A DNA stretch of 64,000 bases from Eustoma russellianum (GCA_036186865.1 AP025069.1:4191478-4255477), one strand, 5' to 3'. Shown: positions 9,236 through 20,791, numbered from the stretch's first letter. Notes: generated by a model not told the origin, from the sequence alone. Made by a program: numbers and translations.

Positions 9236-11244
9236 TGTTATACCCGTATATATATATAAAAGAGAATTTAATAATAAGTAAAAAAATAATAAATAAATAA
9301 ATAAATAAAGTGTGTGTGTGTGCCGTGTGAAGATATAGGAGGTAGAAAAAAAATAATATTTAACTAACTAAATTCTATCATAAACTAATTAACCAAATTC
9401 TATCGCTAATTTCCCCCACTTATCATCTCACACTCTATTCCCCAATCTCTTATTAATATATATCAAACCCTAATTCCCCTCCCACCTTCTCTCAAATACA
9501 CGCAGCCTCTCCTCTTCCCCTTCCCCATCAAAACTTGCGGCCAGTTAGAAAAAAAAACTTTTGATCCAAGGCTTCAAGAGGAGTGGAAATCACAACCACA
9601 TCATCACCATCATCTCTCGTATATAAAAGTCTTGCTGGGATTGAGGTAGGTGCATACTATTTATTCTCTCAAAATGGTATGAAGATTGCATGTTCAAAAC
9701 GGTATTTTTATGTGTTTATTGTGTTCTTTTATTTTTGATTCGATCATGATCTTATTGTTGTATGGGTTGATGAATCTGTTTATATGTATGTATATGTGTT
9801 ACACAGCTGCCCTATTGCTATATCAAATTGTTTACATTTTGTTAAAGGATAGTGTGGTTATTGGTGTTTCCTTTCGGCATGCTACAAATATATGTATATA
9901 TAAAATAAAAAAAAGTATAGGGGCCATGTTAGGCCGAATCAGTGCGGTGCATATATATATTTATAAAAAAAATGAAAACAAAAATTAAATTAAAGGGTTA
10001 GGCCTTTCGGCCGAAACCCAATGGGTAAGAAAAAAAATATAATAAAATCATAAACATTTTGAATTAGTGGACGAATGTGATGAAAAAAATTGTAATAAAA
10101 ATAATTTTGAGTGCTAAGGGGGGGGGCGAACCTTTTTTTTTATTTGTGGTCTTTTTGTTTTAGCATAGTACGTATAAAAAAAAGAAATAAAATAATAACA
10201 AAATGGGGTTTGGCCTTTTCGGCTGAACCCAATTTAAATAAAATAATAATAATAATAAAAAGGACAAAGGGTTTGGCCAGTTCGACTGAACCCAATTTTA
10301 AAAAGAAGAAAAAAGTAAAATAAAATAAAATAATAAAATAAGTAGACTAAGTAATGGGAGACAAACGTGGTACAGAAGGAAGTAATGGGGGCGGCTGTGT
10401 GGTGTTCCTGCATTCATGGCACGTGTATTGCATGAGGTATACTGCGTCTATAGGGCGTGGGTATCGGGATGACTTACCGTGTCTATAGGGCACCGGAGTC
10501 ATGAGACATACTGCGTCTATATGGCGTGGGTGTCCAAACGGCAAGTGGTGGCTAAAGACCACGACACTGGATTTAGGACCCCGGGAGCATGCATTGCATA
10601 TAGGTCTAGGGGCATATTGCATGACATGATTCTCGTTGCGTGTGACACGTTAATTGAGCATGCATCACGTACTTGCGCATTTTTATGTGGAGTGCTTTAC
10701 CTTTCCGTATAAGCCATGCTATCATGTTTTATGTGTTATGTGTTGATATATTTTTGGGTATGTACTCTTTGTATTGTTTTGAGAGGCACCTACTGGGTGA
10801 TTACCATCACTCACCCCTTACTATTCCAGGTGAGACCGATAATGCCTATGATTATATTTTCCTCGAGGATGGTGCCGATGTCGTGGAGTGGGCTGAGTGA
10901 CCAGTAGATATGATTGCGGCGAGGGCAGAGACGGGCTGTTTATGATATTCTTGGGGTGACATTGACATTTTTATTTTCATTAGTACATTGAGACATTTCT
11001 CCTAGACTTTTAATTCATACATTGACTTTGACTTGTAGGGCCTGGTCAGCCTAATAATGATATTTTTATTTATTTGAGGTTTGTTAAATCCAAATTAGTA
11101 TTGTGTTTAATCGTTTCCGCAGAAAAAAAAATTTCTATGTCAACGCTGACGTGTAACAGGTTGATGTGACGCTTTGTATTCTCCTTAGTGAGATACGACG
11201 GGTGCACCGTTACCGAGGATGGAGCTCGGGAGCGGGGCGCTACA
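9236..11244 (+). repeat. Gypsy1 5' LTR
   Basis: 2009 bp, TGTTATACCCGTATATATAT to GGGGCGCTACA. It contains a GT-rich microsatellite near 9308, repeated GGTTTGGCC..TTCGGCTGAACCCAATTT units (10200-10300) and a repeated GCGTCTATAGGGCGTGGG phrase (10440-10540). Short frames inside are not conserved genes. Confidence 0.9.
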
Positions 11245-11246
11245 GG

Positions 11247-11260
11247 TGGTATCAGAGCCC
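11247..11260 (+). other. Primer-binding site of Gypsy1 (tRNA-Met)
   Basis: TGGTATCAGAGCCC, two bases after the LTR, is complementary to the 3' end of initiator tRNA-Met, the usual primer of plant Ty3/Gypsy and Copia elements. Confidence 0.9.
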
Positions 11261-11509
11261 AGGCTCCAGATACGCCTCGGGAACGTGAGATTAGTTAATC
11301 ACCCCTAGAAATAAGTGACGATCTGTTTTCAAATGATATTTTAACTTAAATAAAATGAAGTAGACATAAGCTATGATTGGGTTTCGGGTGGTGTGTGCCG
11401 TTAGTGAGTGTATGTTATAGATTACCGTTTTGCCCTCCAAATTTTATATCTCTTTACGACACTCTTAACTTTAAATTTTGTATAACATGTTTTAACCTAT
11501 CTACAGACA

Positions 11510-14500
11510 ATGCCACCAAGACGTGAACCCCCAGGGAATGGAGGACATAACGGAGACGAGCAACATGGGCAAGGGGCTATCCCCCAAAACCTTGCTGATA
11601 CGCTGGCCAATCTGACGGTCTTGATAGCTAATCAGCAAGCACAGATGGCGCAACAGTACACTTAGATGGCACAGCCACAGGCACAGATCGCTCAGATACT
11701 TCAGCAAACTCAACAGCAACAACAACAACCACCGCCGCCACCACCGCAGCAAGGCTTGCGGTTCTACTACAGGGAGATGCAGAACTCCCGGATACCGATG
11801 TTCAGAGGTACCACTCGGCCTGAGGAAGCCGAGATCTGGCTCAAAAATGTGACCGAACAGATAAGGCTTATACAGGTACCTGCAGATCTGAAAATGGAGA
11901 TAACGACCTCGTTTCTGGAAGGGGAAGCTGAAAGATGGTGGAATGGAGTGAAGCACAGATTGACTCCACCGGTGACTTGGGAGCAGTTTGTGGAGGAGTA
12001 TAAGAAGCACTATGTCCCGAGCAGCGCTATTCAGAGAAGGATGGCAGAGTTCCAGATGCTGACACAGGGGTCCATGACAGTCGATCAGTATTCTGAGAAG
12101 TTTCACGAGCTGGGTCAGTACATGTCATGTATCATGGACAATGAGGAGGCCAAGATGCTGAAGTTCCAGACCGGTTTGAGTTTTCGCATCCAGCAGGCTA
12201 TTGTTTGTGCGGAGCCCACGACATTTGAGGGACTACTGGAGGTATGCAGACGGGTTGAGAGGAACTTGGATAGAGCTGCTCCACTGGATAGACTTAAGAG
12301 ACCTCGTGAGGATTGGCATGCGGGCAAATCAGAAAGATGGCTGAAGGTGCCCCGACGCCCTCAGTCCGGGCAACCTTTTCGACCAGAGCGACAGCAGGGT
12401 ACAACGACTCAGATACCGATGATTGAGGGACCAGTACCGACTGATGCGCAGCCAGTGAGAGCTGTGGCACCTGCCTCACAGTGTACACTGTGCGGACGTA
12501 TTCATCTGGGGCAATGTTGGAAGGCTCAGAGGGCTTGCTATAATTGTGGGAAGCAAGGACATCTCGCCAGGGAATGCTCTGCACCAGCTCAAGTAAATCT
12601 GCAGACTCAGGCACAACAGGGAACCCGAGGCCGGACCAATGCTCGGGTCCATGCGATGACAGATGCAGAGGTCGAGGAGTCAGGCGACGTGGTTACAGGT
12701 ATATTTATTTAAATATTTAAATTCGAAGTTGCATTAAATTCTGTGTGTTGCTATTGCATGTTAGGTGCTAAACCTTAAATGTGTTAGGTGTGATTTTAAT
12801 TAACAAAGTACCAGCCAATGTTCTGTTCGATAGTGGGGCGAGTCACTCGTTTATGGCAAAGAGGTTTGCCAAGAATCTGGATGTTCTCCCTGAATGGCTT
12901 GAGACTCCCTACCATATACAAGCCGTTGGCGACCAAGTACTCGTGTCCCATCATCATTATAAGGGATGTGAATTAGAGATTAACAATCTGCAGTTCTCTG
13001 CGACCTTGATACCGATCCGGATGCAGGACTTTGACATTATTCTGGGCATGGACTTTTTGGCAAAGTATCATGCCAATATTGATTGTCGGCGACTCCAGGT
13101 CAGCATGAAGACGCCTGAGTCGTGGGAAACTACTTTTCAAGGGAACTCTAAATTGAAGAAGGCACCTCAGAAGATCTATCTGACTGCAGCTCAGACTTTC
13201 CGAGCACTAAAGAAAGGAGGAGAGGGATTTCTGATTTTCTCAATGGGTGTCGAGAAGGAGGTTCCACAGATTGACCAAATTCCCGTAGTAAAGGAATTTA
13301 CAGACGTTTTCCCTGAGGAGCTACCAGGACTACCTCCAGAAAGAGAGGTAGAGTTCGAGATCAATCTTGTACCCGGTGCTGAACCCATTTCCAGGGCACC
13401 CTACCGCATGGCACCAGCAGAGCTGAAGGAGTTGAAGGAGCAGTTACAAGAACTGCTGGATCGTAAATTTATTCGACACAGCGTATCACCTTGGGGTGCT
13501 CCAGTCTTGTTTGTGAAAAAGAAGGATGGAAGCATGAGATTATGCATAGATTACCGGGAGCTCAATAAGATCACCATCAAGAACAAGTATCCATTACCTC
13601 GAATCGAGGATCTCTTTGATCAGCTACGAGTAATGATAAATTTGGAGTTATAATCTAAACTTTTCGGTTGCTCGTTAAATTGCGTCACTAACAAAATTTC
13701 TTTCAGGGGGCTAGAGTATTTTCCAAAATTGATTTGCGATCCGGTTACCATCATTTGAGGATCAAATCAGGGGATACAACAAAGACTGCTTTCCGAACAC
13801 GTTATGGCCACTACGAATTCCTGGTTATGCCTTTCGGATTGACCAACGCCCCAGCCGCCTTTATGGACCTAATGAACACAGTATTTCAGAAACAACTGGA
13901 TAAGTTCGTAGTTGTGTTCATCGACGATATCCTTATATACTCCCCTGACGAAGATACTCATGCGGAGCATTTGAGGGAGGTTCTAGAGACCCTTCGGAGA
14001 AACAAATTGTACGTCAAATTCAGTAAATGTGAGTTTTGGTTGAAGAGCGTAGCCTTTTTGGGTCATGTGGTCTCTGAAGAGGGAATTTCTGTGGACCCAA
14101 AGAAGGTAGAGGCGATCACTGAGTGGCCTAGACCCACTAATGTGACCGAAGTAAGGAGCTTTCTCGGTCTGGCTGGATACTACAGGAAGTTTGTAGAGGG
14201 CTTCTCATCTATTGCAGTGCCCCTGAGCCGATTGACGCAGAAGAAGTCGAAGTTTGAATGGACCGCCAAGTGCGAGCAGAGCTTCGCTGAATTAAAAAGG
14301 AGACTGACCACAGCCCCTATTCTTGCTCAGCCCTCCGCGTCAGAAGGGTTTGTCATTTACAGTGACGCTTCTAAGAACGGGTTAGGTAAATGTATATAAT
14401 TTCAATTGATTTTGTATACAATTAAAGATGTGGTCTAACTCTTATATTTCAGGATGCGTGTTGATGCAAAACGACAAGGTCATTGCATATGCTTCACGAC

Positions 14501-16299
14501 AGCTAAAGCCCTATGAGCAGAACTATCCGACTCATGACCTGGAGCTAGCAGCGGTGGTGTTCGCACTAAAAATATGGCGCCACTATTTATATGGAGTGAA
14601 GTGCGAGGTGTTCACTGATCATAAAAGCCTTAAGTATCTATTCACGCAAAAGGAGTTGAACATGCGCCAAAGGAGATGGTTAGAGTTATTGAAAGACTAT
14701 GATTTGACCATCAGCTATCATCCAGGGAAGGCCAATCGAGTTGCTGATGCCTTAAGTAGGAAATCGAGCCATGCTTGGCAGGCGAATCTAGAAAAGGAAA
14801 TGACAGAGTTTGACTTGGACCTTGTGGATTCCACTGCAGATGTTCTGGCAGCACTGATTATCACGCCAACTCAGGTGGATCAGATTAAGGAAGCACAGAA
14901 GGATGATGCGGAAATTAGGGCCATCCGAGAGAGAATGTTGACCATCCAGGTAAATGGATTTCAGGTTCATGATGACAGCAGTATGTGGTACCAAGGAAGG
15001 TTGTGCGTACCGGATGTTGAGGACCTCAGGAAGGAATTGTTGAAAGAAGCACATAGTTCGAAATTGTCTATCCATCCTCGTGCTACAAAAATGTATAATG
15101 ATCTGAAGAAACATTATTGGTGGAATGGCATGAAGAGGCACATCATTGAGTTTGTGGAAAGGTGCCTTGTTTGCCAGCAAGTTAAGGCAGAACATCAGAG
15201 GCCGGGTGGACTGATGCGACCACTGGAGATACCCGAATGGAAGTGGGAGCATGTGACAATGGACTTTGTGGTTGGACTTCCAAAGACAAGAAATGGAAAT
15301 GATGTGATATGGGTAATCGTGGATCGATTGACAAAATCTTCACATTTCTTACCTATCCCTACCGGACTTACTATGGAGAGGTTGGTGACTATGTACATCG
15401 ACAACATTGTCTGCCTTCATGGAGTGCCAGTCAGCATAGTATCTGATCGTGATCCGAAGTTTACTTCTCAGTTCTGGGCAGCCTGTCAGAAGAGAATGGG
15501 GACTGAGCTACGATTGAGCATTGCCTTCCACCCTCAGACCGATCGGCAGTCTGAGAGGACCATTCAGACCCTGGAGGACATGCTGAGGGCGTGCGCGTTG
15601 GATTTCAAGGGGAACTGGGACAGCATGCTCAAGTTGATTGAGTTCTCCTATAATAACAGCCATCACAGTGCCATAGGCATGGCACCATTCGAGGCCTTGT
15701 ATGGACGTAAGTGTAGGTCACCTATTCACTGGAACGAGGTTGGCGAGCGTGTGTTGACGGCCCCCGAGATAATTGAGCAAACTAAAGAAAAGGTGAAACT
15801 GATTCGTGAATGTCTTAAAACGGCTCAGGATAGAAGCAAGAGTTGGGCCGACATGAAGAGACGACCTTTGAAGTTCAAGGAGGGAGAAAAAGTCTATCTT
15901 AAGGTATCACCTATGAAGGGTGTGACACGTTTTGGAGTTAAAGGGAAGTTGAAGCCTTGTTTTATTGGACCTTATGAGATACTCGAGAAGGTTGGAGACT
16001 TGGCCTACAGACTGGCGCTATCCCCGATGCTGGCTCAGGTGCACAATGTATTTCACGTCTCACAGTTGAGGAGGTACGTGTCAGACCCAAGTCATGTGCT
16101 AGATGCTCAGCCGCTTAAGATCAGGCCAGATGCTTCCTATGAAGAAGTACCGATCAGAATTCTTGACCGGAAGGATCAAGAGCTGAGAAGGAGGATTATG
16201 CCCTATGTCAAAGTTCAATGGAGCAACCACCGGGAGAATGAAGCGACATGGAAACTAGAAGAGCAAATGCGCGACCGCTATCCCCACCTCTTTGAGTAA
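11510..16299 (+). CDS. Gypsy1 Gag-Pol polyprotein, four exons
   Basis: Exons by splice-site and domain reading: 11510-12698, 12788-13629, 13707-14385 and 14453-16299. They total 4557 nt, exactly 1519 codons with the stop. Exon 1 is Gag: MPPRRE start, poly-Q and poly-P stretch, retrotransposon gag domain (EAEIWLKNV to GQYM) and a CYNCGKQGH zinc knuckle. Exon 2 has the protease ([10 protein letters not shown]) and the RT start. Exon 3 has the RT core ([11 protein letters not shown]). Exon 4 has RNase H ([13 protein letters not shown]), integrase (zinc finger ending CLVCQQ, then [15 protein letters not shown] and ERTIQTLED) and a chromodomain-like end ([17 protein letters not shown]). A TAG at 11663-11665 is the only stop in the spliced frame; an ATG follows at once (11666). 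All other catalytic motifs look intact. Confidence 0.85.
12699..12787 (+). other. Intron 1 of Gypsy1 (between gag and protease)
   Basis: 89 bp from GTATAT to GTGTTAG, phase 1, inside the glycine codon after DVVT. Unspliced, the frame ends at TAA 12710-12712, four codons into the intron, giving Gag alone. Splicing joins Gag to the protease start (GVILINK). Gypsy2 has an intron at the same codon and phase. Confidence 0.75.
13630..13706 (+). other. Intron 2 of Gypsy1 (within RT)
   Basis: 77 bp from GTAATG to TTTCTTTCAG, with a CACTAAC branch-site match 22 bp before the 3' end. It is phase 0, between FDQLR and GARVFSKID. Gypsy2 reads straight through this position ([14 protein letters not shown]), which shows that the 77 bp are an insertion in a conserved protein stretch. 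Confidence 0.8.
14386..14452 (+). other. Intron 3 of Gypsy1 (start of RNase H)
   Basis: 67 bp from GTAAATG to TATATTTCAG, with a TCTAACT branch-site match. Phase 1, within the glycine codon of SKNGLG and before CVLMQN. Gypsy2 has a 70-bp intron at the same position, with unrelated sequence apart from the splice signals. Confidence 0.8.
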
Positions 16300-16332
16300 G
16301 GTACGGCAAGTTTCGGGGTCGAAACTTTTTGT

Positions 16333-16340
16333 AAGGGGGG
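16333..16340 (+). other. Polypurine tract of Gypsy1
   Basis: AAGGGGGG lies just before the 3' LTR, separated by TAGGA. It would prime plus-strand DNA synthesis. Gypsy2 has the same arrangement at 43383. Confidence 0.75.
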
Positions 16341-16345
16341 TAGGA

Positions 16346-18346
16346 TGTTATACCCGTATATATATATAAAAGAGAATTTAATAATAAGTAAAATAATAAT
16401 AATAAATAAATAAATAAAGTGTGTGTGTGTGCCGTGTGAAGATATAGGAGGTAGAAAAAAAATAATATTTAACTAACTAAATTCTATCCTAAACTAATTA
16501 ACCAAATTCTATCGCTAATTTCCCTCACTTATCATCTCACACTCTATTCTCCAATCTCTTATTAATATATATCAAACTCTAATTCCCCTCCCACCTTCTA
16601 TCAAATACATGCAGCCTCTCCTCTTCCCCTTCCCCATCAAAACTTGCGGCCAGTAGGAAAAAAAAACACTTTTGATCCAAGGCTTCAAGAGGAGTGGAAA
16701 TCACAACCACATCATCACCATCATCTCTCATATATAAAAGTCTTGCTGGGATTGAGGTAGGTGCATACTATTTATTCCCTCAAAATGGTATGAAGATTGC
16801 ATGTTCAAAACGGTATTTTTATGTGTTTATTGTGTTCTTTTATTTTTGATTCGATCATGATCTTATTGTTGTATGGGTTGATGAATCTGTTTATATGTAT
16901 GTATATGTGTTAACAGCTGCCCTATTGCTATATCAAATTGTTTACATTTTGTTAATGGATAGTGTGGTTATTGGTGTTTCCTTTCGGCATGCTACAAATA
17001 TATGTATATATAAAATAAAAAAAGTATAGGGGCCATGTTAGGCCGAATCAGTGCGGTGCATATATATATTTATAAAAAAAATGAAAACAAAAATTAAATT
17101 AAAGGGTTAGGCCTTTCGGCCGAAACCTAATGGGTAAGAAAAAAAAATATAATAAAATCATAAACATTTTGAATTAGTGGCCGAATGTGATGGAAAAAAA
17201 ATTGTAATAAAAATAATTTTGAGTGCTAAGGGGGGGGCCGAACCTTTTTTTTTATTTGTGGTGTTTTTGTTTTAGCATAGTACGTATAAAAAAAGAAATA
17301 AAATAATAACAAAATGGGGTTTGGCCTTTTCGGCTGAACCCAATTTAAATAAAAAAATAATAATAAAAAAGGGCAAAGGGTTTGGCCAGTTCGGCTGAAC
17401 CCAATTTTTTTAAAGAAAAGTAAAATAAAATAAAATAATAAAATAAGTAGACTAAGTAATGGGAGACGAACGTGGTACAGAAGGAAGTAATGGGGGCGGC
17501 TGTGTGGTGTTCCTGCATTCATGGCACGTGCATTGAATGAGGTATGCTGCGTCTATAGGGCGTGGGTATCGGGATGACTTACCGTGTCTATAGGGCACTG
17601 GGGTCATGAGACATACTGCGTCTATAGGGCGTGGGTGTCCAAACGGCAAGTGGTGGCTAGAGACCACTACGCTGGATTTAGGACCCGGGAGCATGCATTG
17701 CATATAGGTCTAGGGGCATATTGCATGACATGATTCTCGTTGCGTGTGACACGTTAATTGAGCATGCATCACGTACTTGCGCATTTTTATGTGGAGTGCT
17801 TTACCTTTCCGTATAAGCCATGCTATCATGTTTTATGTGTTATGTGTTGATATCTTTTTGGGTATGTACTCTTTGTATTGTTTTGAGAGGCACCTACTGG
17901 GTGATTACCATCACTCACCCCCTACTATTCCAGGTGAGACCGATAATGCCTATGATTATATTTTTCGAGGATGGTGCCGATGTCGTGGAGTGGGCCGAGT
18001 GACCAGTAGATATGATTGCGGCGAGGGCAGAGACGGGCTGTTTATGATATTCTTGGGGTGGCATTGACATTTTTATTTTCAGTAGTACATTGAGACATTT
18101 CTCCTAGGCTTTTAATTCAGACATTGACTTTGACTTGTAGGGCCTGGTCAGCCTAATAATGATGTTTTTATTTATTTGAGGTTTGTTAAATCTAAATTAG
18201 TACTGTGTTTAGTCGTTTCCGCAGAAAAAAAAATTTCTATGTCAATACTGACGTGTAACAGGTTGATGTGATGCTTTGTATTCTCCTTAGTGAGATACGG
18301 CGGGTGCACCGTTACCGAGGATGGAGCTCGGGAGCGGGGTGCTACA
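16346..18346 (+). repeat. Gypsy1 3' LTR
   Basis: 2001 bp and nearly identical to 9236-11244, with small indels in the A and T runs. It is followed by the TATTA target duplication and then by the rest of the Copia1 LTR. Confidence 0.9.
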
Positions 18347-18351
18347 TATTA

Positions 18352-18504
18352 TATCAGAAGGAAGTAGCCGTTGGATGTGTCATATAGCCGTTACCTCAAC
18401 CAAGCCATTGTAAACTGCCTATATGTGGCATCACTTGTACATTTGAAGTTTAAATCTGAATATACTGACATTCAGCCTCCAATTTGTTATTCTAGTTTTC
18501 TACA
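18352..18504 (+). repeat. Copia1 5' LTR, second part
   Basis: TATCAGAAGGAAGTAGCCGTTGG to TTTTCTACA. Together with 9128-9235 it rebuilds one LTR matching 23612-23882. Confidence 0.85.
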
Positions 18505-18517
18505 TGGTATCAGAGCC
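18505..18517 (+). other. Primer-binding site of Copia1 (tRNA-Met)
   Basis: TGGTATCAGAGCC directly follows the LTR end TACA. Confidence 0.85.
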
Positions 18518-18777
18518 ATGAACATCCTAGAAGAAGAAGCTGCTACTTATGAAGAAGACATACCAGACAGGTTGCTGATGGTTCAAATGCTTTCACTTCT
18601 CAATGCAAGAACGTCCCTGCCTCAATCTCTTCTACGAGGCAACTCTTCAAGGGAGTTTGAATGCACATATATCTTCTGTGAAATCAACTAAATCTATTAA
18701 TATCTTCAAAGCCTCTTAACTTCTTCTTCTCAGAAGAATGGAAAAAAAACTATTGATGCATATCCTCTTCGTTATTA
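18518..18777 (+). other. Copia1 leader with a short open frame
   Basis: A frame starting ATG at 18521 (MNILEEEAATYEEDIPDR) runs about 56 codons to 18691. Leaders of Copia elements often begin gag near here, but no gag domain follows. It may be the decayed stub of a former gag start. Confidence 0.3.
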
Positions 18778-19390
18778 AGGCCATAGAGCCACAAACATTT
18801 TAACAAGACCAAAGAGTCTTCAAGGACATAGAGACACAAATCTTTCAAAGGCTATAGAGCCACAAATCTTTCAAGGTCTTAGAGCCACAAACTTTTTAAC
18901 AAGACCAAAGAGTCTTCAAAGCCATAGAGCCACAAACTTTTTAACAAGACCAAAGAGTCTTCAAGGCTATAGAGCCACAAATCTTTTAAAGGCCATAGAG
19001 CCTTGGCCATGAGCCAAAAAATTCAAGAGGTCATGAAACCTTGGCCATAGAGCCGGAAAACTCAAAGAGGTCACATACTCTCCAAGAGACCATAGAGCCT
19101 TCAATTAGGCCATAAAGACAAACAGCTTCCAGGGCTATCCATTAATTTTCAAAGACCAGTAAGTCTATAAACTTTCAAGACCTTTGTGTCTACTAAAACT
19201 TTTCTTCAAGGCTGCGGAGCCACAACTTGTCAAGTCTATAAACTTCCAGGAGGCTATGAAGAGTCTTGGTATAAAGCTGAAATCTTTTTCTTGAAAAGGC
19301 TATGAAGAGCCTTGGCTGTAGAGACAAAATCTTTTCAATCTATTCGATATGCTATGAAGAACCATAAACTTTTCAAGGCCTCTGAGCCAT
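18778..19390 (+). repeat. Degenerate tandem repeat block in Copia1
   Basis: A phrase of about 45-60 bp, GCCATAGAGCCACAAACTTTTTAACAAGACCAAAGAGTCTTCAAGG, recurs many times with changes and partial units. It has no long open frame. Such arrays occur in large non-autonomous LTR elements. No match elsewhere in this window was seen. Confidence 0.6.
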
Positions 19391-19669
19391 CTACCCCATA
19401 TGACATCTAAAGGAAGATATCAATTGAAAGAAATTACTTGTCAAAATGAGTCTGAGTTCAGGGAAAGAATTTCATCTAGAAAGAGTGTTTTATCCACTCA
19501 GGCTAATTAGATTGTACACGAGATCTAAAGGGAAAATGGAGTTTGATATGAACAAAAGAAGGAGCCTCCAGGATAGACTTTCAGAATGAAGAAGGTTCAA
19601 AATCTTTTCGTGAGGAGAAATTCAATGGCAGAAGCAGTGCCAGGGGACTGAAGCAGAAGAATATGGCCG

Positions 19670-19836
19670 CAGAAGGGAAAAATTGCCGTGCACTCCTCTC
19701 TTTCTATTGGTTTCGATCCTTATTGACCCTATGCCTTCAGATCAAGGATGACATCCTCGTTCTCTTCGCCAGTGGTGACGACAACTTCTTGAAGTTTGAC
19801 AATGGGAGCCACCTGGGCTCCAGTATCTTCATCTTC
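19670..19836 (-). pseudogene. Captured RanBP1 gene fragment, antisense in Copia1
   Basis: The minus strand encodes EDEDTGAQVAPIVKLQEVV, then VTTGEENEDVILDLKA. This is the start of the Ran-binding domain of plant RanBP1 proteins, which help Ran-GTP hydrolysis in nuclear transport. After a small deletion and a frame change, RVNKDRNQ and KERSA continue the known domain (which follows with a tyrosine-arginine-phenylalanine block), with a stop inside. No intron interrupts the join, suggesting capture from mRNA. Only about a quarter of the domain remains. It runs opposite to the direction of Copia1 transcription, so it would give antisense RNA if the element is transcribed. Confidence 0.65.
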
Positions 19837-19839
19837 CCA

Positions 19840-19965
19840 ATGGTGGCTGATGTCGTTGCTCAGAAAGGAGCAGATGTTGAAAACAAGAAGAAATCTATAG
19901 CTGTGAATGTGGATTCTCAGGTGATTGATGGAGTCATACCACATGTTAAAGTGACTGCTGCATGA
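19840..19965 (+). pseudogene. Unrecognised coding-like fragment next to the RanBP1 piece
   Basis: The plus strand reads MVADVVAQKGADVENKKK, continues through IAVNVDSQVIDGV and ends TAA-adjacent at HVKVTAA, 41 codons with ordinary plant codon choice. It may be a second captured gene fragment abutting the RanBP1 piece. I do not recognise the family. Confidence 0.25.
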
Positions 19966-20273
19966 AGGCAGGTCCAGAAGAAGAAGAACGTAGCCATGGA
20001 AGCAGTAGGCTATGCGTGAGAAAGAAACTAATGGTAGAGAAGAAGAAAAGTTTTGAGAATAGAGAAAAAATAACAAATGAGCTTTGAGCAAGATAAAGTG
20101 ATATTCTTGAGGACAGAGGAAGAAGACTAAACTTTCTGGGGGAAGGAGATGATATGACGTGAAGGAAAGTTTGGCGTGTACGAGTAGCGTAAAGTTGGGA
20201 AAGAAAGCAGGAATTGATACGATGTCCTCTCCACCACTTCTTGAGAAAGAAATATTTGTTTTTTGCAAAGTTA

Positions 20274-20309
<36 letters not shown>

Positions 20310-20791
20310 GACGGTGTAAAAGGAATAAAGGAGGTGACAGCTGGACAAATTTTCTTTCTTTTTGTTTGTGTTTTCCTCAATGTCGAACATATCAATCATT
20401 GATAAAAAAATGAGGGACACTTGGAACTTCAGATTGAAAGGAAATAAGGCGCACATAAGAAATTTTTTTGCTTTCCCTTTATTATATACAGTGCTCAGTG
20501 CACAGAGATTCACGTTTTTTCTCCTTTTTTAGTTTACTTCTTGTGAGAAACAAATTCTTCTGATGAACAATGATTTTATCTCCACAGACTAAAGAACTCC
20601 TTCTGCATCACCTTTAACCTTCAAATTTTACCCTTTTTCCTTTCAAGCCTCTATCGTCTTTACACACTTTATTTCTTCGTTTCTGGGATGTGCAGACTTT
20701 CTTCTTCTCTTTTCCAACACACGATTTCGAGTAATAGGGAAGAATTAGACTTATGTTGAGAGATAGATCTCTTTTACTTCTTATTCTTCTA
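19966..20791. other. Copia1 interior, no gene seen
   Basis: Purine-rich non-coding DNA, then T-rich DNA. A perfect AAT microsatellite lies at 20274-20308 and produces poly-Asn and poly-Ile frames of no meaning. Confidence 0.5.
20274..20308. repeat. AAT microsatellite
   Basis: About eleven and a half perfect AAT units. Confidence 0.9.

Larger units (their letters stand above)
9236..18346 (+). mobile_element. Gypsy1: Tekay-type chromovirus with introns
   Basis: A complete Ty3/Gypsy element. The LTRs are 9236-11244 and 16346-18346 (TGTTATACCC to GCTACA). A tRNA-Met primer site lies at 11247, a polypurine tract at 16333, and the target duplication TATTA is present on both sides (9231-9235, 18347-18351). 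The order gag, protease, RT, RNase H, integrase and a C-terminal chromodomain-like segment places it in the chromoviruses, closest to the Tekay/Del type. The LTRs differ at only a small percentage of positions by eye, so insertion is fairly recent. It sits in the 5' LTR of Copia1. Confidence 0.9.

Noticed and set aside
11501..12106. A 201-codon minus-strand frame
   Set aside because: It is the complement of the Gypsy1 gag exon, Leu- and Ser-rich, with no domain. It is a shadow of the real gene.
14788..15407. Minus-strand frames of 154 and 70 codons
   Set aside because: Complement of the Gypsy1 integrase exon.
18505..18517. TGGTATCAGAGCC strings as tRNA gene ends (also at 11247, 28594, 38473)
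   Set aside because: Each adjoins an LTR end, so they are primer-binding sites; no tRNA cloverleaf surrounds them.
18778..19390. Regular repeats as a CRISPR-like array
   Set aside because: Units are degenerate, spacing is uneven, there are no unique spacers, and the setting is a plant retrotransposon.
20214..20513. Frames with runs of Asn or Ile
   Set aside because: They are translations of the AAT microsatellite.
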